From: Paraphaeosphaeria minitans
Taxonomy: Eukaryota > Ascomycota > Dothideomycetes > Pleosporales > Didymosphaeriaceae
Assembly (NCBI GenBank): GCA_015832175.1
Contig: WJXW01000006.1
Span: 2,108,001-2,172,000 of the forward strand
Length of the DNA: 64,000 nt
Direction: 5' to 3'
Shown: positions 43,852 to 55,657 of the stretch, piece by piece
How the letters are laid out: each line of letters begins with the position of its first letter
Numbering within the stretch: position 1 is the stretch's first letter
The notes under the pieces: model-generated
Seen by the model: only the letters and a program-made list of their open reading frames with translations
What the model was told of the DNA's origin: nothing
The model's database searches: none
Made by a program: the position numbers and the translations under genes

Positions 43852-45180
43852 ATGGCTCGTAGTCTGGCTACCTCGCGAAAAGGAGCCATCCCGGCCACAG
43901 GCAGCGGCAGCTCCAGCCATCCTATCTCAATTCGCGACAGCAATAGTCCTGCGCCCGCAGTGCCCGTGAATCCCGCCCCTCCGGCAGGTCGTGCCGGATT
44001 GCGCTCTGAGAAGAAACTGGGAAAGATAACAGCTGGCCAGCCGGTCACGAAGGGAAATCGGGCTGGGAAGTCAGCGAAGAAGAAGGAGCCCAAGCCACAG
44101 CCCCTCAAGAAAGAATGCATCATCTGCATCACCACGCGGCAGGTCAGCAATTGTGCCGGCCGCGGCTTCAAGGCGATCGATGGCGCATGCGACCATTTCC
44201 AGAACACCTGCAATGTCTGCATCGGTAAGATGGTTAAGGAGAAGATCATAAAGCGTGAGCTTGACGAAGCGGTTCTCGTCTGCGCTTTCCCAGACTGCGA
44301 GCACGTGCTGGACTACAACACCATCATGAACATGATCTTCAAGGCTGCGCGGGAGAAGTAAGTATCAAAGCGCCTAATAGCGTTCCGGACGGACTGATGC
44401 TAACTGTACATGCAGCTGGGATAATGCGCTACTCAAGCACCACTTCAGCACCAGCGACAAATACGTTGCCTGTCTGCAAGCTAACTGCAGCCGATACTTT
44501 TCGATAGAGGACTGCGACGACAACTCCAGCATTTTCAAGAGCAAAACCGGTGGCGGTCGCACTGTCACCTGCCCGTATTGCGAAGCAGATATGTGCCTGG
44601 AGTGTATGCGCCCGTCGCACGGCACCGACAGCTGCGACGAGGCTAAACTTGCCGAAGAGAATCAGTCGCTCGAGCTCATCAAGGATATCTCCAAGCCCTG
44701 CCCGAAGTGCGGCGCCAACATTCAGAAGAATGGTGGCTGCAACCATATGAAGTGTATGTCATGTCATACATACTTTGATTGGAGCGAGATGTCTGATAAT
44801 ATCCCACAGGCCGCCACTGCAAACACGACTTCTGCTTCTCATGCCTAGTCGGCTTTGGCCCAATGATGCAGCACGCTGAAGCCTGCCCGGAACGCCATCC
44901 AAACATCTTACAAGATCCTCGCAATTGGCTTCCCGACAACGTCAACCCGGCTAACTGGATGGCTGCCATGATGGGAGATCCACCTGAACTACCACAACAA
45001 GCCGGACAGGCGCTTCCGCCGGCTGTTCGTCCCCCAATCAATCGTCCACCTAACCCGGTTGGTCCACCCCAGCAACCCGGGCCTAACGGCCTATTTGGAC
45101 TCTTGCAGTTGATGCGCGCATTCGCTCAGAACCCTCCTGAGGCCAACGGAAACGCTAACGGCGGTCAGGGTCAGGCTTGA
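43852..45180 (+). CDS. RBR (RING-between-RING) E3 ubiquitin ligase
   Basis: Transfers ubiquitin from an E2 through a catalytic Cys in RING2. Exons 43852-44357, 44416-44753 and 44810-45180 give 404 residues. The first 80 residues are Ser/Pro/Lys-rich and disordered. RING1 begins with CIIC (Cys89, Cys92) and goes on with CAGRG, CDHF, CNVC. The IBR domain carries CLQANCSRYF, CPYC, CLECMRPSH and DSC. RING2 starts CPKCGANIQKNGGCNHMK and continues CRHCKHDFCFSCL across intron 2. The GTATGT donor at 44754 restores the Cys-Arg-His-Cys order. The Cys in NGGCNHM is the expected catalytic residue. The tail is Pro/Asn/Gln-rich. Substrates are unknown. Confidence 0.92.
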
Positions 45181-46185
45181 AACTGAGCTTGTGGACTGTT
45201 TCTCGCACCTGGCAAACCCTGGTACTATCGCTCGCTGAAGAGGGCTATATTTGGTGTCTGGTTTACGGCAAATGGCGTTTTTCTTTTAGCTTTCACGGCA
45301 TCCGGCATTATACATAGAGCAGCAGATCTTGTATCGTGAGCAACAAACTCTCGACAACTGACGGAGACGGATTGAGCATCCGGACGGAGGCGCACGTAGG
45401 CACTTGCATTATCGGTTTTTGGAATGTTGAATACGGAATTCGGTTTGATACCCTTTTCTCCAATCAATGGATGTGAGATGAAGCTGGTATTGTTAAGGTA
45501 TTTGTCACGGTAGGACTTCTTCCACCTTTTCCAAGTAGAGGACTCAATGCAGGATACTTGTGTTTTTGACTAGATCTTATCCGTGGGAACTTCAGTGTTG
45601 CAGAAATTGGTGAGGACGAGGAAAGATTGAGATTGCGCGATGAATGTATTGAGCCTCAAGCATCTGGTGGGATGCCCCTCAGCTTATGATCATAGCAGGT
45701 CTAGGCTGATTCTTTGTGAGTTGTTTGCCGACCAGGCTCAAAAGGCCAACTTTCATCAAATGATCACCCGTATCATCCCCTCGATTGTTACATGGCTTCT
45801 ATGAACTTCTACTCGTGACTTGTGGCTGCCAGGAGACTGTATTTCTATCAGTTGCGCTGTGGACGTCGGGCTCAAGCGCTTTTGGTTTCTGTTCGCAGTC
45901 ATTGTCTTGGAGCAAACGATTTGTCGACAAAATCTTTGTCCACGTGAATGGTTCACCAATTACATCTTAGCCGAGCCTCAGCCGATGCATGACAAACGTA
46001 TGTCATGTTCTGGATAAGCACTGGATCAGAAAAAGATTTCTGTCTGGAACATGCCTGAGTATGTCGTTCGGCTCGAATTTGCGTTTGTGGGCGGCGAAGG
46101 CGTTTGAAGAGGTACAAGAAGTGACTTCTATTGTGTCTGTTGCTTCAGATCATTGCAAGGTTCCTGTCGTTGCTTGAAAGGGTGC
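45181..46185. other. Intergenic stretch
   Basis: No gene seen; the short frames do not carry motifs. Confidence 0.5.
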
Positions 46186-46186
46186 A

Positions 46187-46250
46187 ATTACGTGCAGTTA
46201 CAACTACGTGCAGTTACAATTACATGCAGTTACGTGCAATTAAGTTTTCC
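46187..46250. repeat. Short tandem repeat of ACGTGCAGTTACAA type
   Basis: Three to four imperfect copies of a 15-17-base unit built from TACGTGCAGTTACAA, about 240 bases upstream of the small spliced ORF. Confidence 0.75.
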
Positions 46251-46485
46251 TTAAATTAACCGTAGCGTCCAGTGTTCTACTTCTCAGTTGATCTAGTCAA
46301 CTCTCCCAATCCTGCTACTCAACATCAGAGGCTATAATAGTGGAGAGCGTTCTACGGTCTCTCGAACTTTAAGAATCATTAAAACTGAATTGTAAGTACG
46401 GATTTGACGAATTTTCCAAACAAGGAAGGAGCAGAAGTTGAAGCGCACTCACCATCCCCTTTCACTCAAAACAACACTAGCTCAC

Positions 46486-46726
46486 ATGAAAAAGCCCGTG
46501 CCTGGAAAGCGCTCGAAGCAGCCAACCAAGAAGACCCGAAGTAAGGCTCGCACGATCTTTATATCACAACCGCTGTATGCCCCCAGATACTGCCTTGACT
46601 ACCGCACTCAAGAGTCAACACCCTGAACTCGACTCGTTGTTCCGGAACAATATCAATCCGTATATAACACGCAATGCTGCCAGCATATACAGAGAGCGGG
46701 AAAATGAATGGCCTAACAACGAATAA
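46486..46726 (+). CDS. Small spliced ORF overlapping the next gene (uncertain)
   Basis: Exons 46486-46540 and 46587-46726 (GTAAGG donor, CCCCAG acceptor) would give a basic 64-residue protein starting MKKPVPGKRSKQPTKKTR, followed by ALKSQHPELDSLFRNNINPY. It ends inside the following ORF, overlapping it by 53 bases in another frame. It may be an independent small protein or an upstream reading frame that controls the larger one. Alternatively, a missed splice joins it to the larger ORF, although I saw no GT in the overlap that would do so. Confidence 0.35.
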
Positions 46727-48131
46727 CGCCAAGCAGCATCAGGTCATTCCAGATACCACTCAAACTGGTTCCGCAGCGTCACTCGGATCCGCTGAAACCG
46801 CAGAGATTCTAGAAAAGCCAGAAGACAGGAAGGTAGTCGCCACTGCCAACAGGCTCGACTTCATCGACATCCCAAACAAAGAGCCGCACTGGAAAACCAC
46901 ACATTACGGTGAGGCTATCATCCCCTCTCCAATTGCGGTGCTCCCCAAGCCTCTTGCACTTAGTTACCGCAGCTTCTACAACCATTATGAGGAGCATGAG
47001 TTCATTAAGCAGGAGAAGCTACTGGTGACTTACCCTCGATCAGTAGTTGGCTGCACGCTTGTCTCAACCTTACTTCGCCACTACTTCCCTGCCCAAGGGT
47101 ATGCCATGCGGGAGGTTTTCCCGGGTACGAGCACTGGGGCGGAGTTTACACCGCAACCGGTTGTAATTGGAGTTTCGATCGAAGGCACCCGAAATTGGGT
47201 CGTGCAAAGCAAGTCTGACTCTGCGATCGTCATCGTGGTCGTGATTGTCACTGAAGCAAAGTTCTCGATGTTCCCTGGTCGCACATTGCCCACCCAGCTT
47301 GCTGTTGCGACAAACTTTCTCGACTCAAATCATTGCTTGGCTGTACATGGCGATAGAATGTCCCGCGGTGTGGTGGTGCTTCTCTCCAATGCCGGCACAC
47401 CGACTAAACCGACGTTTGAGTTCTACAGCTTTGATTCCGGCCACCAGCAAAAAGGGGTAATGGTTCCCATTGCTGTGCAAATGCAGGATACCCATTCACC
47501 GGCTACCAACAGTATCTCGCTTGCCCCAGAGCACGCCGATCAGGTCGACCGAATGTTCAAAATCATCGCGCGCGCGTCGTCTGGGCAAGAAGCCTGGCCT
47601 CAAGTTCTGCCAACATCGTCAATGCCAACGGCACCGAATCCAGTCTTGGAGCTGCAACCCACGTCAGCGCCAGTAGTACCGATATCAGCTGTGCCCTCTA
47701 AGCGCAAGCCCAAGAGTGGTCCCAAGGCGACATTAGCACCCAAGACGAAGCGCACGAAGAAGATCGAATCCGTGGGAAGCATGCCACAGACCCCCACGCC
47801 AACCGTCCTACCCAAGCTACCACTTAACCCGGCACCAACAGCTCCAAAATCACCCACTATCTTGCCCGCCACTGCGGGCGCATCTGACGACTCAACTCGC
47901 CACCCTATTGACGTTAAAAACGACAAGACTCGCAAGATGGAGCACCACGAGATTAGCGAGGCGTACGTGCGCACTGTCAAGCAGAACAAGGCGGGCAACC
48001 TGATCGAAGAGAATGGGAAGATGATTCCGAACGGGAAATCCAAGGCGATTCGGATGGTCGCAAAGATGATGAGCCACGCTTTTAGACCTCCGAATCATTC
48101 GAGGATAGTTAGTTTGGCTAATTCGGGTTAA
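46674..48131 (+). CDS. Hypothetical nuclear-looking protein, unrecognised
   Basis: An intronless frame of 485 residues. Residues 85-300 look folded: PLALSYRSFYNHYEEHEFIK, GCTLVSTLLRHYFPAQGYAMRE, the hydrophobic strand SAIVIVVVIVTEAKF and LAVHGDRMSRGVVVLLSNAG. An Asp182 followed eleven residues on by Glu194-Ala-Lys196 recalls the D...ExK core of PD-(D/E)xK nucleases, but this is a weak visual likeness. Residues 320-420 are Pro/Thr/Lys-rich with KRKPK and KTKRTKK, likely nuclear signals. The C-terminus is helical and basic. Without relatives in memory, I assign no function. Confidence 0.6.
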   Translation: MLPAYTESGKMNGLTTNNAKQHQVIPDTTQTGSAASLGSAETAEILEKPEDRKVVATANRLDFIDIPNKEPHWKTTHYGEAIIPSPIAVLPKPLALSYRSFYNHYEEHEFIKQEKLLVTYPRSVVGCTLVSTLLRHYFPAQGYAMREVFPGTSTGAEFTPQPVVIGVSIEGTRNWVVQSKSDSAIVIVVVIVTEAKFSMFPGRTLPTQLAVATNFLDSNHCLAVHGDRMSRGVVVLLSNAGTPTKPTFEFYSFDSGHQQKGVMVPIAVQMQDTHSPATNSISLAPEHADQVDRMFKIIARASSGQEAWPQVLPTSSMPTAPNPVLELQPTSAPVVPISAVPSKRKPKSGPKATLAPKTKRTKKIESVGSMPQTPTPTVLPKLPLNPAPTAPKSPTILPATAGASDDSTRHPIDVKNDKTRKMEHHEISEAYVRTVKQNKAGNLIEENGKMIPNGKSKAIRMVAKMMSHAFRPPNHSRIVSLANSG

Positions 48132-48782
48132 AAAAACGGAGCGGTCGTTGTTTGAGGCTCTGAAAGTATGGGAGATGACGTTGATATTGGTCTTGTGTCG
48201 TTATGGGGCCGAGTTTCTTTGAGTTGTGTTGGATGCAAGCGTCAGGATGGCATTGAATAGAAGTGGTATTGGCTGATTTGGATCGTTGGATATTGTGGCT
48301 GGTATGGGCTGTTGGAAATTGCGGCTAAGACCTACCGAGAAAAAAGAAATAGAGCTTCATATCCTCGTTTGCATTCAGTTGCAAATCACTGGATTGTAGA
48401 CTGCCAGCTGCACGTGACATTCACGTGATTCATGATTTATCGCCTGACGCGCGTGACACAAGAAGCTTCTCTGAGGATGTAAACCGTTCGAAATAAAAGC
48501 TACTGATTACAGAGACTTGGGCAGCTCCCAATGCTCACGAATGTGCGCAGTCTTCGCTGGGTTTGTCTGTGTGACGTTGGGACGCGGGGAGCCGACGCAA
48601 TGAAGCTAGGTAAAGTCGCACAACCTCCACCTTGGCGATCATCAACCAGAGCCAGGTGAAGATACTTTCAGACATCTCATTTTCCTATCTTCGGAATTGT
48701 ACATAGAACCTTGACCCCGCTCGTTGTGCCCAATGCTGACACGATACAGCTCTAACCTTTTTGCGTGCTCCTCACAACAGCG

Positions 48783-50040
48783 ATGGCATCAAACTCAGCA
48801 TGTATCGAGCGTATCAAAGCCAATGCGTTACGTGACGAAATAGATCTGTCTGCCCTCCCTTTCCTGGAGGATGCCTTGGCAGACATATCCGCTCTTGCCA
48901 CCAACCGCACGAACTCTCAATTACCCACATTCGGTAACGCAACACGGATTGATACGCACACACATCCCGTGCCGTCTTGGTTTCGGACACTCCAACCTCT
49001 TTCCGCAGGTCGAGAGACACCCTCATGGGATCCAATTTCGCACTTACAGTTCATGGATCAGCACAGCATAGCGCGTTCCATTCTCTGCGTGTCGACTCCA
49101 CAAGCAAACGCTTTCCATGATGATAAGGCGAAGACAGTTGCGCTAGCCAGGCTGCTGAATGAATTCTCTGCTGAGCTGGTGAGGGTGTATCCGGACCGTT
49201 TCAGCTGGATGGCCGTCACGCCGTTGCCATATGTACAAGATGCTGTCTCGGAAGTCCGGTATGCGCTCGAAGAGTTAGGCGCCGTAGGTGTGGGCGTCTT
49301 GACGAACCACGAGGGGCTTTATCCTGGAGAAGAGCGCTTTGATTCGCTATGGGAGTATCTGCAGAAGCGTGCCGAGAAGGGAGACGGGCGGGAGATTGTC
49401 TTCATTCATCCTCATGATCCTGTGATACGGCTGGAGGATGGAAGGCTTGTTAGCTCTAAGCCATGTAAGTCTTATGTTACTCAGATGCTTTCCCACAGCA
49501 TGGTGCTCATTCTTCTAGCACCTCTTCGCTCCGGTCTGGGCGAGTTCTACTTTGAAACCGCACGGGCGATATCCAGTGTCACGGCGCACCGCACCATTAT
49601 CAAGTTTCCGAATCTTCATTGGAGAGTGTCACACGGAGCAGGCGCATTTCCTGACATCTCCGATCGCTTTCTTCTCGGCTTTCCAAAGGACGCAGAAGAA
49701 GCACGCAAGATCTATGCTACGCGCTTCTGGTACGACAGCGCTGGCCCGGTGTACCCAAGGCAGATCAAAGGCTTGCTTGCGCATGATGTACCTATTTCAC
49801 AGATGGTCTTTGGAACGGTGAGTCAGCCCAACCAATTCTGAGCTTCAATTCGATTCCATGCTTTTCCTCGGGGATGGACTAACTCGGAGGCAGGACTATC
49901 CATACGGTATTGGGTTCTGGGATGTCAACGCAAATATCAGCGGTCTTGCTGAAGCTGAATTTCTCTCGATCAAACAAAGAAATGATGTATTTTTTGAGAA
50001 CACGAAGGGTTTGTGGAAGGGAAAGATCAATTTCGCATAA
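48783..50040 (+). CDS. Amidohydrolase, ACMSD-like metal-dependent decarboxylase/hydrolase
   Basis: TIM-barrel enzyme of the amidohydrolase-2 family, which includes aminocarboxymuconate-semialdehyde decarboxylase, uracil-5-carboxylate decarboxylase and related non-oxidative decarboxylases. Exons 48783-49464, 49519-49817 and 49894-50040 give 375 residues. The metal-binding HxH is in RIDTHTHPVP. The second metal histidine is in EIVFIHPHDP. WRVSHGAGAFP supplies the third His, and the late acid is probably in FWYDSAGPVY. Intron joins restore SKPSPLRSGLGEFYFETARA and MVFGTDYPYGIGFW, the last being the family's usual GTDYPY. No signal peptide is seen, so the enzyme should be cytosolic. The substrate is open. 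Confidence 0.87.
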
Positions 50041-50244
50041 GCTGACTCGGTTCGGGATAGCAACATCAAATCGGAGGTGTTGTAACTTTTGTCGGGGTCG
50101 ACACTTCAGCATCTTGTGCCGATTGGAGCTCTTGAGGTCATGGTGCCGCAGAAGATGTGAGAGGCCTTGGCTTATTTCCGTGAGGTTCAATCCAGAAACT
50201 GTAATACGCTCAATAGCTCACGTACCGAGACTATGCGAGTCGGC

Positions 50245-51514
50245 CTATGCAAGCCGCATTTGGTCTGCCAGTCCCCCAAAGCCAGGTTGCAACACTTTCC
50301 TACCCGCCAGCTCGTTTGCAAATTCAAGTTTCTGCTGTAGAGTCCATTGCCCTTGGCAATTTAGAGCATGGAGAAAACCGGCGATGAAAGTATCGCCAGC
50401 CCCTATTGTGTCGACGACCTCCACTGACTCAGCGGTCGATTTCCAAGCAGTTGTACTTGCCCATTCGCTGTCATCTCTTCGGTCCGTTTTGGTGTGAACA
50501 CAAGTAGCTCCTGCTGAGCCCCATGTACACACTAGAATTGAACTGCCCCCTCGTTAGCCCATTTTCTTACGTGAATGTATGTGGTGGATTGTTACCCGGG
50601 TTTCATGTGTTCAATTTGTGCGTCAAGGAATGTCCTTGGATCGTTATATGATTTGGCCTAGACAATGTCAATAACTCACTCCGTCCACGGCCCTGAGAAG
50701 CAGTGTCTCATCTCAAATATATCGAAAGCGACCTCTCTGGAACTCGTTCCCCGACGATTGCACGTACCTCTGCCCATATCTTAGAGAAGAACACAACGTC
50801 CGCTTGGCTAGAAGCATGCGCCATGTAGTCCCGTTCTGGCTTCTCGCACTCGACGCTGATCTTTGCCGACGGAACATTCTCACTTAGCCACTTTACAGAA
50901 GCCTCCGTGACAATTGGTATCCGTCCTTCGAAATGGAACCAGTGTCTCTTGACCTTACTCTGTGCCCAGATGGCAGAGGCACCGTCGATGAACTCCTGCG
51001 TCGTCATCTCTGGTAGCGGGTTGTGGCTCACAGTTGTTCTACTGTTGTTCGCAGCAGATTGGATGATGTAGCTCGAGGCCGCATTCCCAAACTCTTCTCG
51101 AAATATGCAACCTGTGTCGATGTTGACACTAGGAACGGATTGGGTTATGAATTGGACGTCAGTAGATTGCCTTGCGGGAAGCACGGCAAGTAGGTAGAGG
51201 TGATCTTGGGCATCCTCGTGTGTCTGTCTGCCTTGTTCGACGAGCTGTGACAGGACTTCAAGGGTGTTCGTGCAATTTCCGCCGCGCCGCTGTGTGTGAC
51301 CAGTTGCGCGATGCTTTTCGTCCTCATTTGGGAATCGCGAAACACTGTATTTTATGAGTTTACAATGAAGAGCTCCGCGCATGCGTTCAACACAATCCGC
51401 GCCTTGTGCGATACTTCCCAATCGCATACAATGTCAACGGTATCGCCCGCTGAATACTTACCTGAGAATCGTATCGATGTACACAGCTCCAATGCATACG
51501 AGATTTATAGCCAT
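50245..51514 (-). CDS. PfkB-family sugar kinase, ketohexokinase-like
   Basis: ATP-dependent sugar kinase of the ribokinase fold. Exons, in order, 51514-51462, 51344-50768, 50657-50596 and 50542-50245 give 329 residues. The N-terminus MAINLVCIGAVYIDTILSV is followed by QRRGGNCTNTLEVLSQL, the sugar-lid region typical of ketohexokinase relatives. Then ASSYIIQSAANNSRTTV, HWFHFEGRIP and, near the C-terminus, VVDTIGAGDTFIAGF, where Asp281 is the catalytic base. Exon 4 begins at the GGCAG acceptor at 50543-50544, which restores ILVCTWGSAGA. Ketohexokinases phosphorylate fructose at C1; fungal relatives have unknown substrates. It converges with the amidohydrolase gene, with 204 bases between the stops. 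Confidence 0.85.
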
Positions 51515-52500
51515 TGCAAGTTCTCGTGGGTGATGGTGAGTTGCTAACGTTGGTGCTGGTGTCTTGCGGGAGCCTCTTCATCCAATTATACCGTAAGCGA
51601 AGTTATCGATGGCGCTACCACATGATATGGATCTTTCACAGAAGCTATGACCTGACATGGCTTAGCGCGAAAATTGCCCGCTCGGCCGCCTTTCACATCG
51701 TTACCAGCGTCACTCGTTGCGGGAAACCCCTTAACAATAATAGGCGGTCCTGGAATCAGGGCTCTGCACCTGTATGTGGCGAGGGCCACGAAGCTGGCTT
51801 GAATTTGCCCAGTCGCCAGAGCCAAGGCAGAGACACATATATATCGACCTCCCAATACAACTGCTTTCGAACCATGATTATTTCCCTTCCACATTTGTTC
51901 CCTGTATTGCTTTTCTCCTCCTTGACCTTCCCTGGTCGTGCATGTTACCATTGATTCCTCTCCAGCCCGACCAAATTGACACCCCAAGGCCGTAAGCCCG
52001 TATACATGCTCTCACCTACAGAACGATTAAAAACCATTCCCGAAGCCACTTCCTCGAAACCTTGCAAGCCACCACCGTATCGCAGCAACAGCGCCCTTCC
52101 TGGCCACACTCCTCCTACGCAGACCCCATCCCATCACACAGTTCCCCTCCAGTGTCGGCCCCAAAACACGAACTCTCTTGTTGGCGCCGCGCAATTAAGG
52201 ACGGCCATACTGCCCCCGAGAGCACACCGCAACACCTGCCAAATCACAAGCATCAATCCGAGAAACAGAAGGTACAAGAGAATCTGTTATCGAGCGCCAG
52301 TTTATCCGTGGTATATCCCAATCTCCATCCCAGCCCAATACGATCCAGCCCCACAAATACAGACGCCTCATTATCATTATATACACTCCAAATCCACCGG
52401 CGTCACAGCCGTCTCCACTGGCGGCCCACCATCCTTCCTTCCTTCCACCACCGGTGACCCGCCCTTTCACCCCTACCCACCTACCCACCTACCCACCGCC
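51515..52500. other. Intergenic stretch
   Basis: Upstream of the kinase and downstream of the neprosin gene. A short CCTACCCA repeat lies near 52470-52500. The plus-strand frame that continues into 53121 is the shadow of the neprosin gene. Confidence 0.5.
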
Positions 52501-53751
52501 TCACGCTCCGATCTGCCCACCGGCGCCCGGGCCCCCAAGATACATATAGCTCCCCCAGCTCTCGCTGCCAGACCAGTCGGCGCTCATCCTGTACCGATTG
52601 GTATCACTGACAACAATGCCTTTGCTGCCGTCGTACTTCTGGTCCTGCCCGTTCGAATTGGTGTAGACCATATTTCTGATGTACGCCGACTGTCCGTAGC
52701 CCTTGTCGGGAAAGGTCCCGGACCCCATGTCGGTTTTGGTGAGCGATTGGTGCGAGTCGTAAATCTCGCCGTAGTAATTGATCGCGTCGGCGCCCACCTG
52801 CAGACTCTTGCTCACGTCGGTATTCGCGCCGAACAAGCTGGCTGGGTAGTAACCGATCCAGCGGTCGAGCACAAACAGCCACCAGTTGCCTTGGTACAGC
52901 AGCCATTGGATCTTGATGTCGTACTGCGCGCCGCCGCGTGTGGAGAGGGGCGTGAAGGAGACACCAGGGTAGATCGAAGAGTCGACTTGGACCCAGCCGG
53001 TTACGTCGCGGTTCCAGCCGCCTTGGTTATTGGCGGAGGTTGTGTAGCCGTTGGTGGTGTAGTAGATAAAGAGGTGCGGGGCCGAGACTTGATTGGGGTA
53101 GTTGATCCTGCCAGATGTTAGGACGCGTGAGAAACAAGGATTTTGGGCGTGGGGGCGAACTTACCAGCCTGCTTCGACGGTCTGCATGGCGACCCGGTTG
53201 GGGTCGTTGTAGAGCGGGTTCTTCACGTTGTACTTGATGACGGCGCTTTGGAGGAGAGAGAAGTCGGCGTTGGACTCGGTGTATGCTTTGTACAGTGAGT
53301 ACGTCGCTGAGCCGCCGTGGTTGACGACATTCTGCGCCGACGAAGCGTACCAGTGGTCGCCGATCGCGCGCTTGCCGATGTGTATTTGTTGTGCGAAGGA
53401 CGAGTTTATGGTCTGCGGCGGGGCCTTGATGTCCGGTAGTCGGCCATATTGTCGGACGACAGGTACTGTGCCCTCCAGTCCGATGTGCTCCTCTGCGGTA
53501 ATGGGTTGGGGTATTAAGGAGGTTTGGTTGGAGCTCGAGGCGGACAAGGCGATTATGCTAGGGAGTTCAGGCGCGGCAGCGACCTCGTCGTCGTCGTCCA
53601 CCTGCGAGTTCACAGGCACCCAATCAATGATCGACCCGTCGGCACCGTTTGTTGTATGTACTGGAAACTGCGAGATGAAGCCTCCATCCTGAACAGGAAG
53701 TGCGGTGCAAAGACCCGGTAAAACGACGAAGTAAAGATAATGCGCGCGCAT
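52501..53751 (-). CDS. Secreted neprosin-type (DUF239) peptidase
   Basis: Extracellular protein of the neprosin family, glutamic peptidases that cut after proline. Exons 53751-53165 and 53107-52501 give 397 residues. A signal peptide, MRAHYLYFVVLPGLCTALP, is followed by a propeptide-like acidic region (VDDDDEVAAAPELPS). The neprosin domain covers about residues 165-397, opening with NHGGSATYSLYKA and continuing with MQTVEAGWINYPNQVSAPHL, IYYTTNGYTTSANNQGGWN, GNWWLFVLDRWIGYYPASLF and EIYDSHQSL. The EAGW segment has a Glu where neprosin's catalytic pair begins; the second Glu is probably in YYGEIYD. Bacterial and fungal members exist, though the family is best known in plants. Confidence 0.88.
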
Positions 53752-54617
53752 GATGGTCTATTGGATTACAATTAATGTACCTACTCTGTCCCACACTCGA
53801 AAGGTTTGCGACGAGGGCGCCGTCTTCATATAGTTCATGCTGAGTTCAAGGTGGACCATGTCGAAACGTCGCATGAGCCGTACAGCCCGAACAAGCTCAG
53901 GGTAAGACATGGCATGCGCTTGAGAGGATGGCAGCTGCGAAGTGCAAGATGATGAGGACCAGAACCCATATCTGAGTTTCAAGGCCCAGTGGTGAAAATT
54001 GTCGCCCGACATGCCTAGCATATTGGGCGAGTGGTACTAAACGTGTGCACAATCTTGGGTAAACGCTGAGACTCAACGGCTCTGTAGGAGCCATCTTGGG
54101 AGCAATCAAACACGCGCACTGCGCATGCGAAAGAAATTCAGGGTCATTGTTTGGCGGCGTTGACCGTTGTAGAAGCTGTTCGAGGTTGTGATTGGTCTGT
54201 GTGTAAATGTGAGCGTTTCGAGTTGCCCAATCTAGTATGCTGGAATCCTGGTCTGACGTCTTGTCACGCGTAGGAAACGCGCAGGGTTCCACGACCACGA
54301 GGCTAGTTCGCCATGCCTCTGAATGCCGAGTATAACAAGCGCGTGTGGCTATCTTTACGAAAAGATGGTGTTGAGATTCGTGTGGACGAGCCGGGATATA
54401 GGCACATGGTTCCGGCGATGGCGATAGGGGTAGGTATCCTGGTCGATAAGCAGCCTGTGGAAGATTGCCTGGCCTCGCACATGAGGTCGCGTTTTAGCCG
54501 TGTGGAGTAACGCGGAGGTACATCCGCTTGTCATGAATTTAGAGCGTTTCCTTCGACGTTTTATGTGCCCTCAAGTCTCCGGTCTTTGGCTTGATACCTA
54601 CTGTACCATTTAAGCGT
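53752..54617. other. Intergenic stretch with weak ORFs
   Basis: A minus frame at 53897-54298 (133 codons, ends in a hydrophobic helix) and a plus frame at 54313-54510 (65 codons) exist, but neither resembles a known protein or has splice partners. I do not call genes here. Confidence 0.4.
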
Positions 54618-55657
54618 TCACTCTCCGTATTTTCGCACCAGGCTCTTCATGATGCTCACAGCGCCTGAGCGATAGCTATCGCCAAACATCGCGTAATGGT
54701 TTAGGTGGTGATACAGCTCATACAGCTTCACGCGATCTTCATACTCAGCTACCGGCTCCGTCTTCGGACACTGGTCGTGATACTCCTTCAGGAAGCTGCC
54801 GCCGAATCCGCCGAACATCTTCATGATGCCTAGCTCGAATTCGTTGTGCGCGTAGCACGCGCTCGAATCGTATACAATGTCTTGGGCTCCGGTGTTGCAA
54901 CCAATGGTGCCGACTCCAGCATTGCCACTCCACAGATCTCCATGCACAACCACTGGCTTAACGCCCTGACCATTGTTGAGATGCTCGTCGCCCAGCAATC
55001 GAGGCACTACTTTAGATGCGGTTGTCTCCACTAAGGTATGCAGTTCGTTATTCACGCTGTTCGACTTCTCGGCGCGACATAGGATGAAGCGCAGCCGATT
55101 GTTCGCGTAGAAATCAGCCCACGTATCCTTGAAGCTGTTGTCCTGCGGTGTATCTCCACAACAGGTCGTGACAGGAAAGCCAAACATGGGCTTGTCGTAG
55201 CCGTCGGGAACGGGCGCGGGTGTCGTATGCAACTTTGCGAGCTTGGCCGCTAGTGAGGGCGCGGACAACTTGGGTGCAGAGCGCGGTGCGAGGTTCAGAA
55301 AGTCGGTCACGAGGAATGAGGTCGATGACTGGGAGGAGAAGCGACCATGACCGTATGACTGGGGGCAAAGGGAGGGGACTGTGTCGTGGATGGCTTTGAG
55401 CGACATGTGTTCGCCTAGCACAACTGTTCAATGCTGGTAGGATCAGAAAGTGAGGGCCAAATCGTACCTGCAAACATGACTTCCGCGTCCTCTCCTTCCC
55501 CAGTCTTCATAAAGAAGCTCTTCTCCGTGTCATCGCTGAACTTGGATGTGATCTTGGACGTCAACGCCGAGCTGCAGCCGCCTCCGCCAGCGGAGGACAC
55601 GGTAGTTTGCTCCGGGTCAAGGCACAATAGCTCTACAACAGCAGGATCAAGTTTCAT
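54618..55657 (-). CDS. Fructosamine-3-kinase family protein
   Basis: Kinase of the aminoglycoside-phosphotransferase fold that phosphorylates sugar amines on glycated proteins or small ketosamines, which then break down and release the amine. Exons 55657-55468 and 55414-54618 give 328 residues. The N-lobe contains GGGGCSSALTSKI and the Lys of SFFMKTGEGEDAEVMFAGEH with the helix Glu. The C-lobe has MFGFPVTTCCGDTPQDNSF (the family's usual GF..T..G.TPQ.N), the catalytic VVHGDLWSGN with Asp223, and the metal-binding Asp in DIVYDSSACYAHNEFEL. LYELYHHLNHYAMFGDSYR ends it. All key residues are present. Its own sugar substrate might link it to the nearby PfkB kinase. Confidence 0.9.

Noticed and set aside
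51976..53121. Plus-strand ORF of 381 codons
   Set aside because: It overlaps the neprosin gene almost fully and has shadow-type composition (Pro, Val, Arg).
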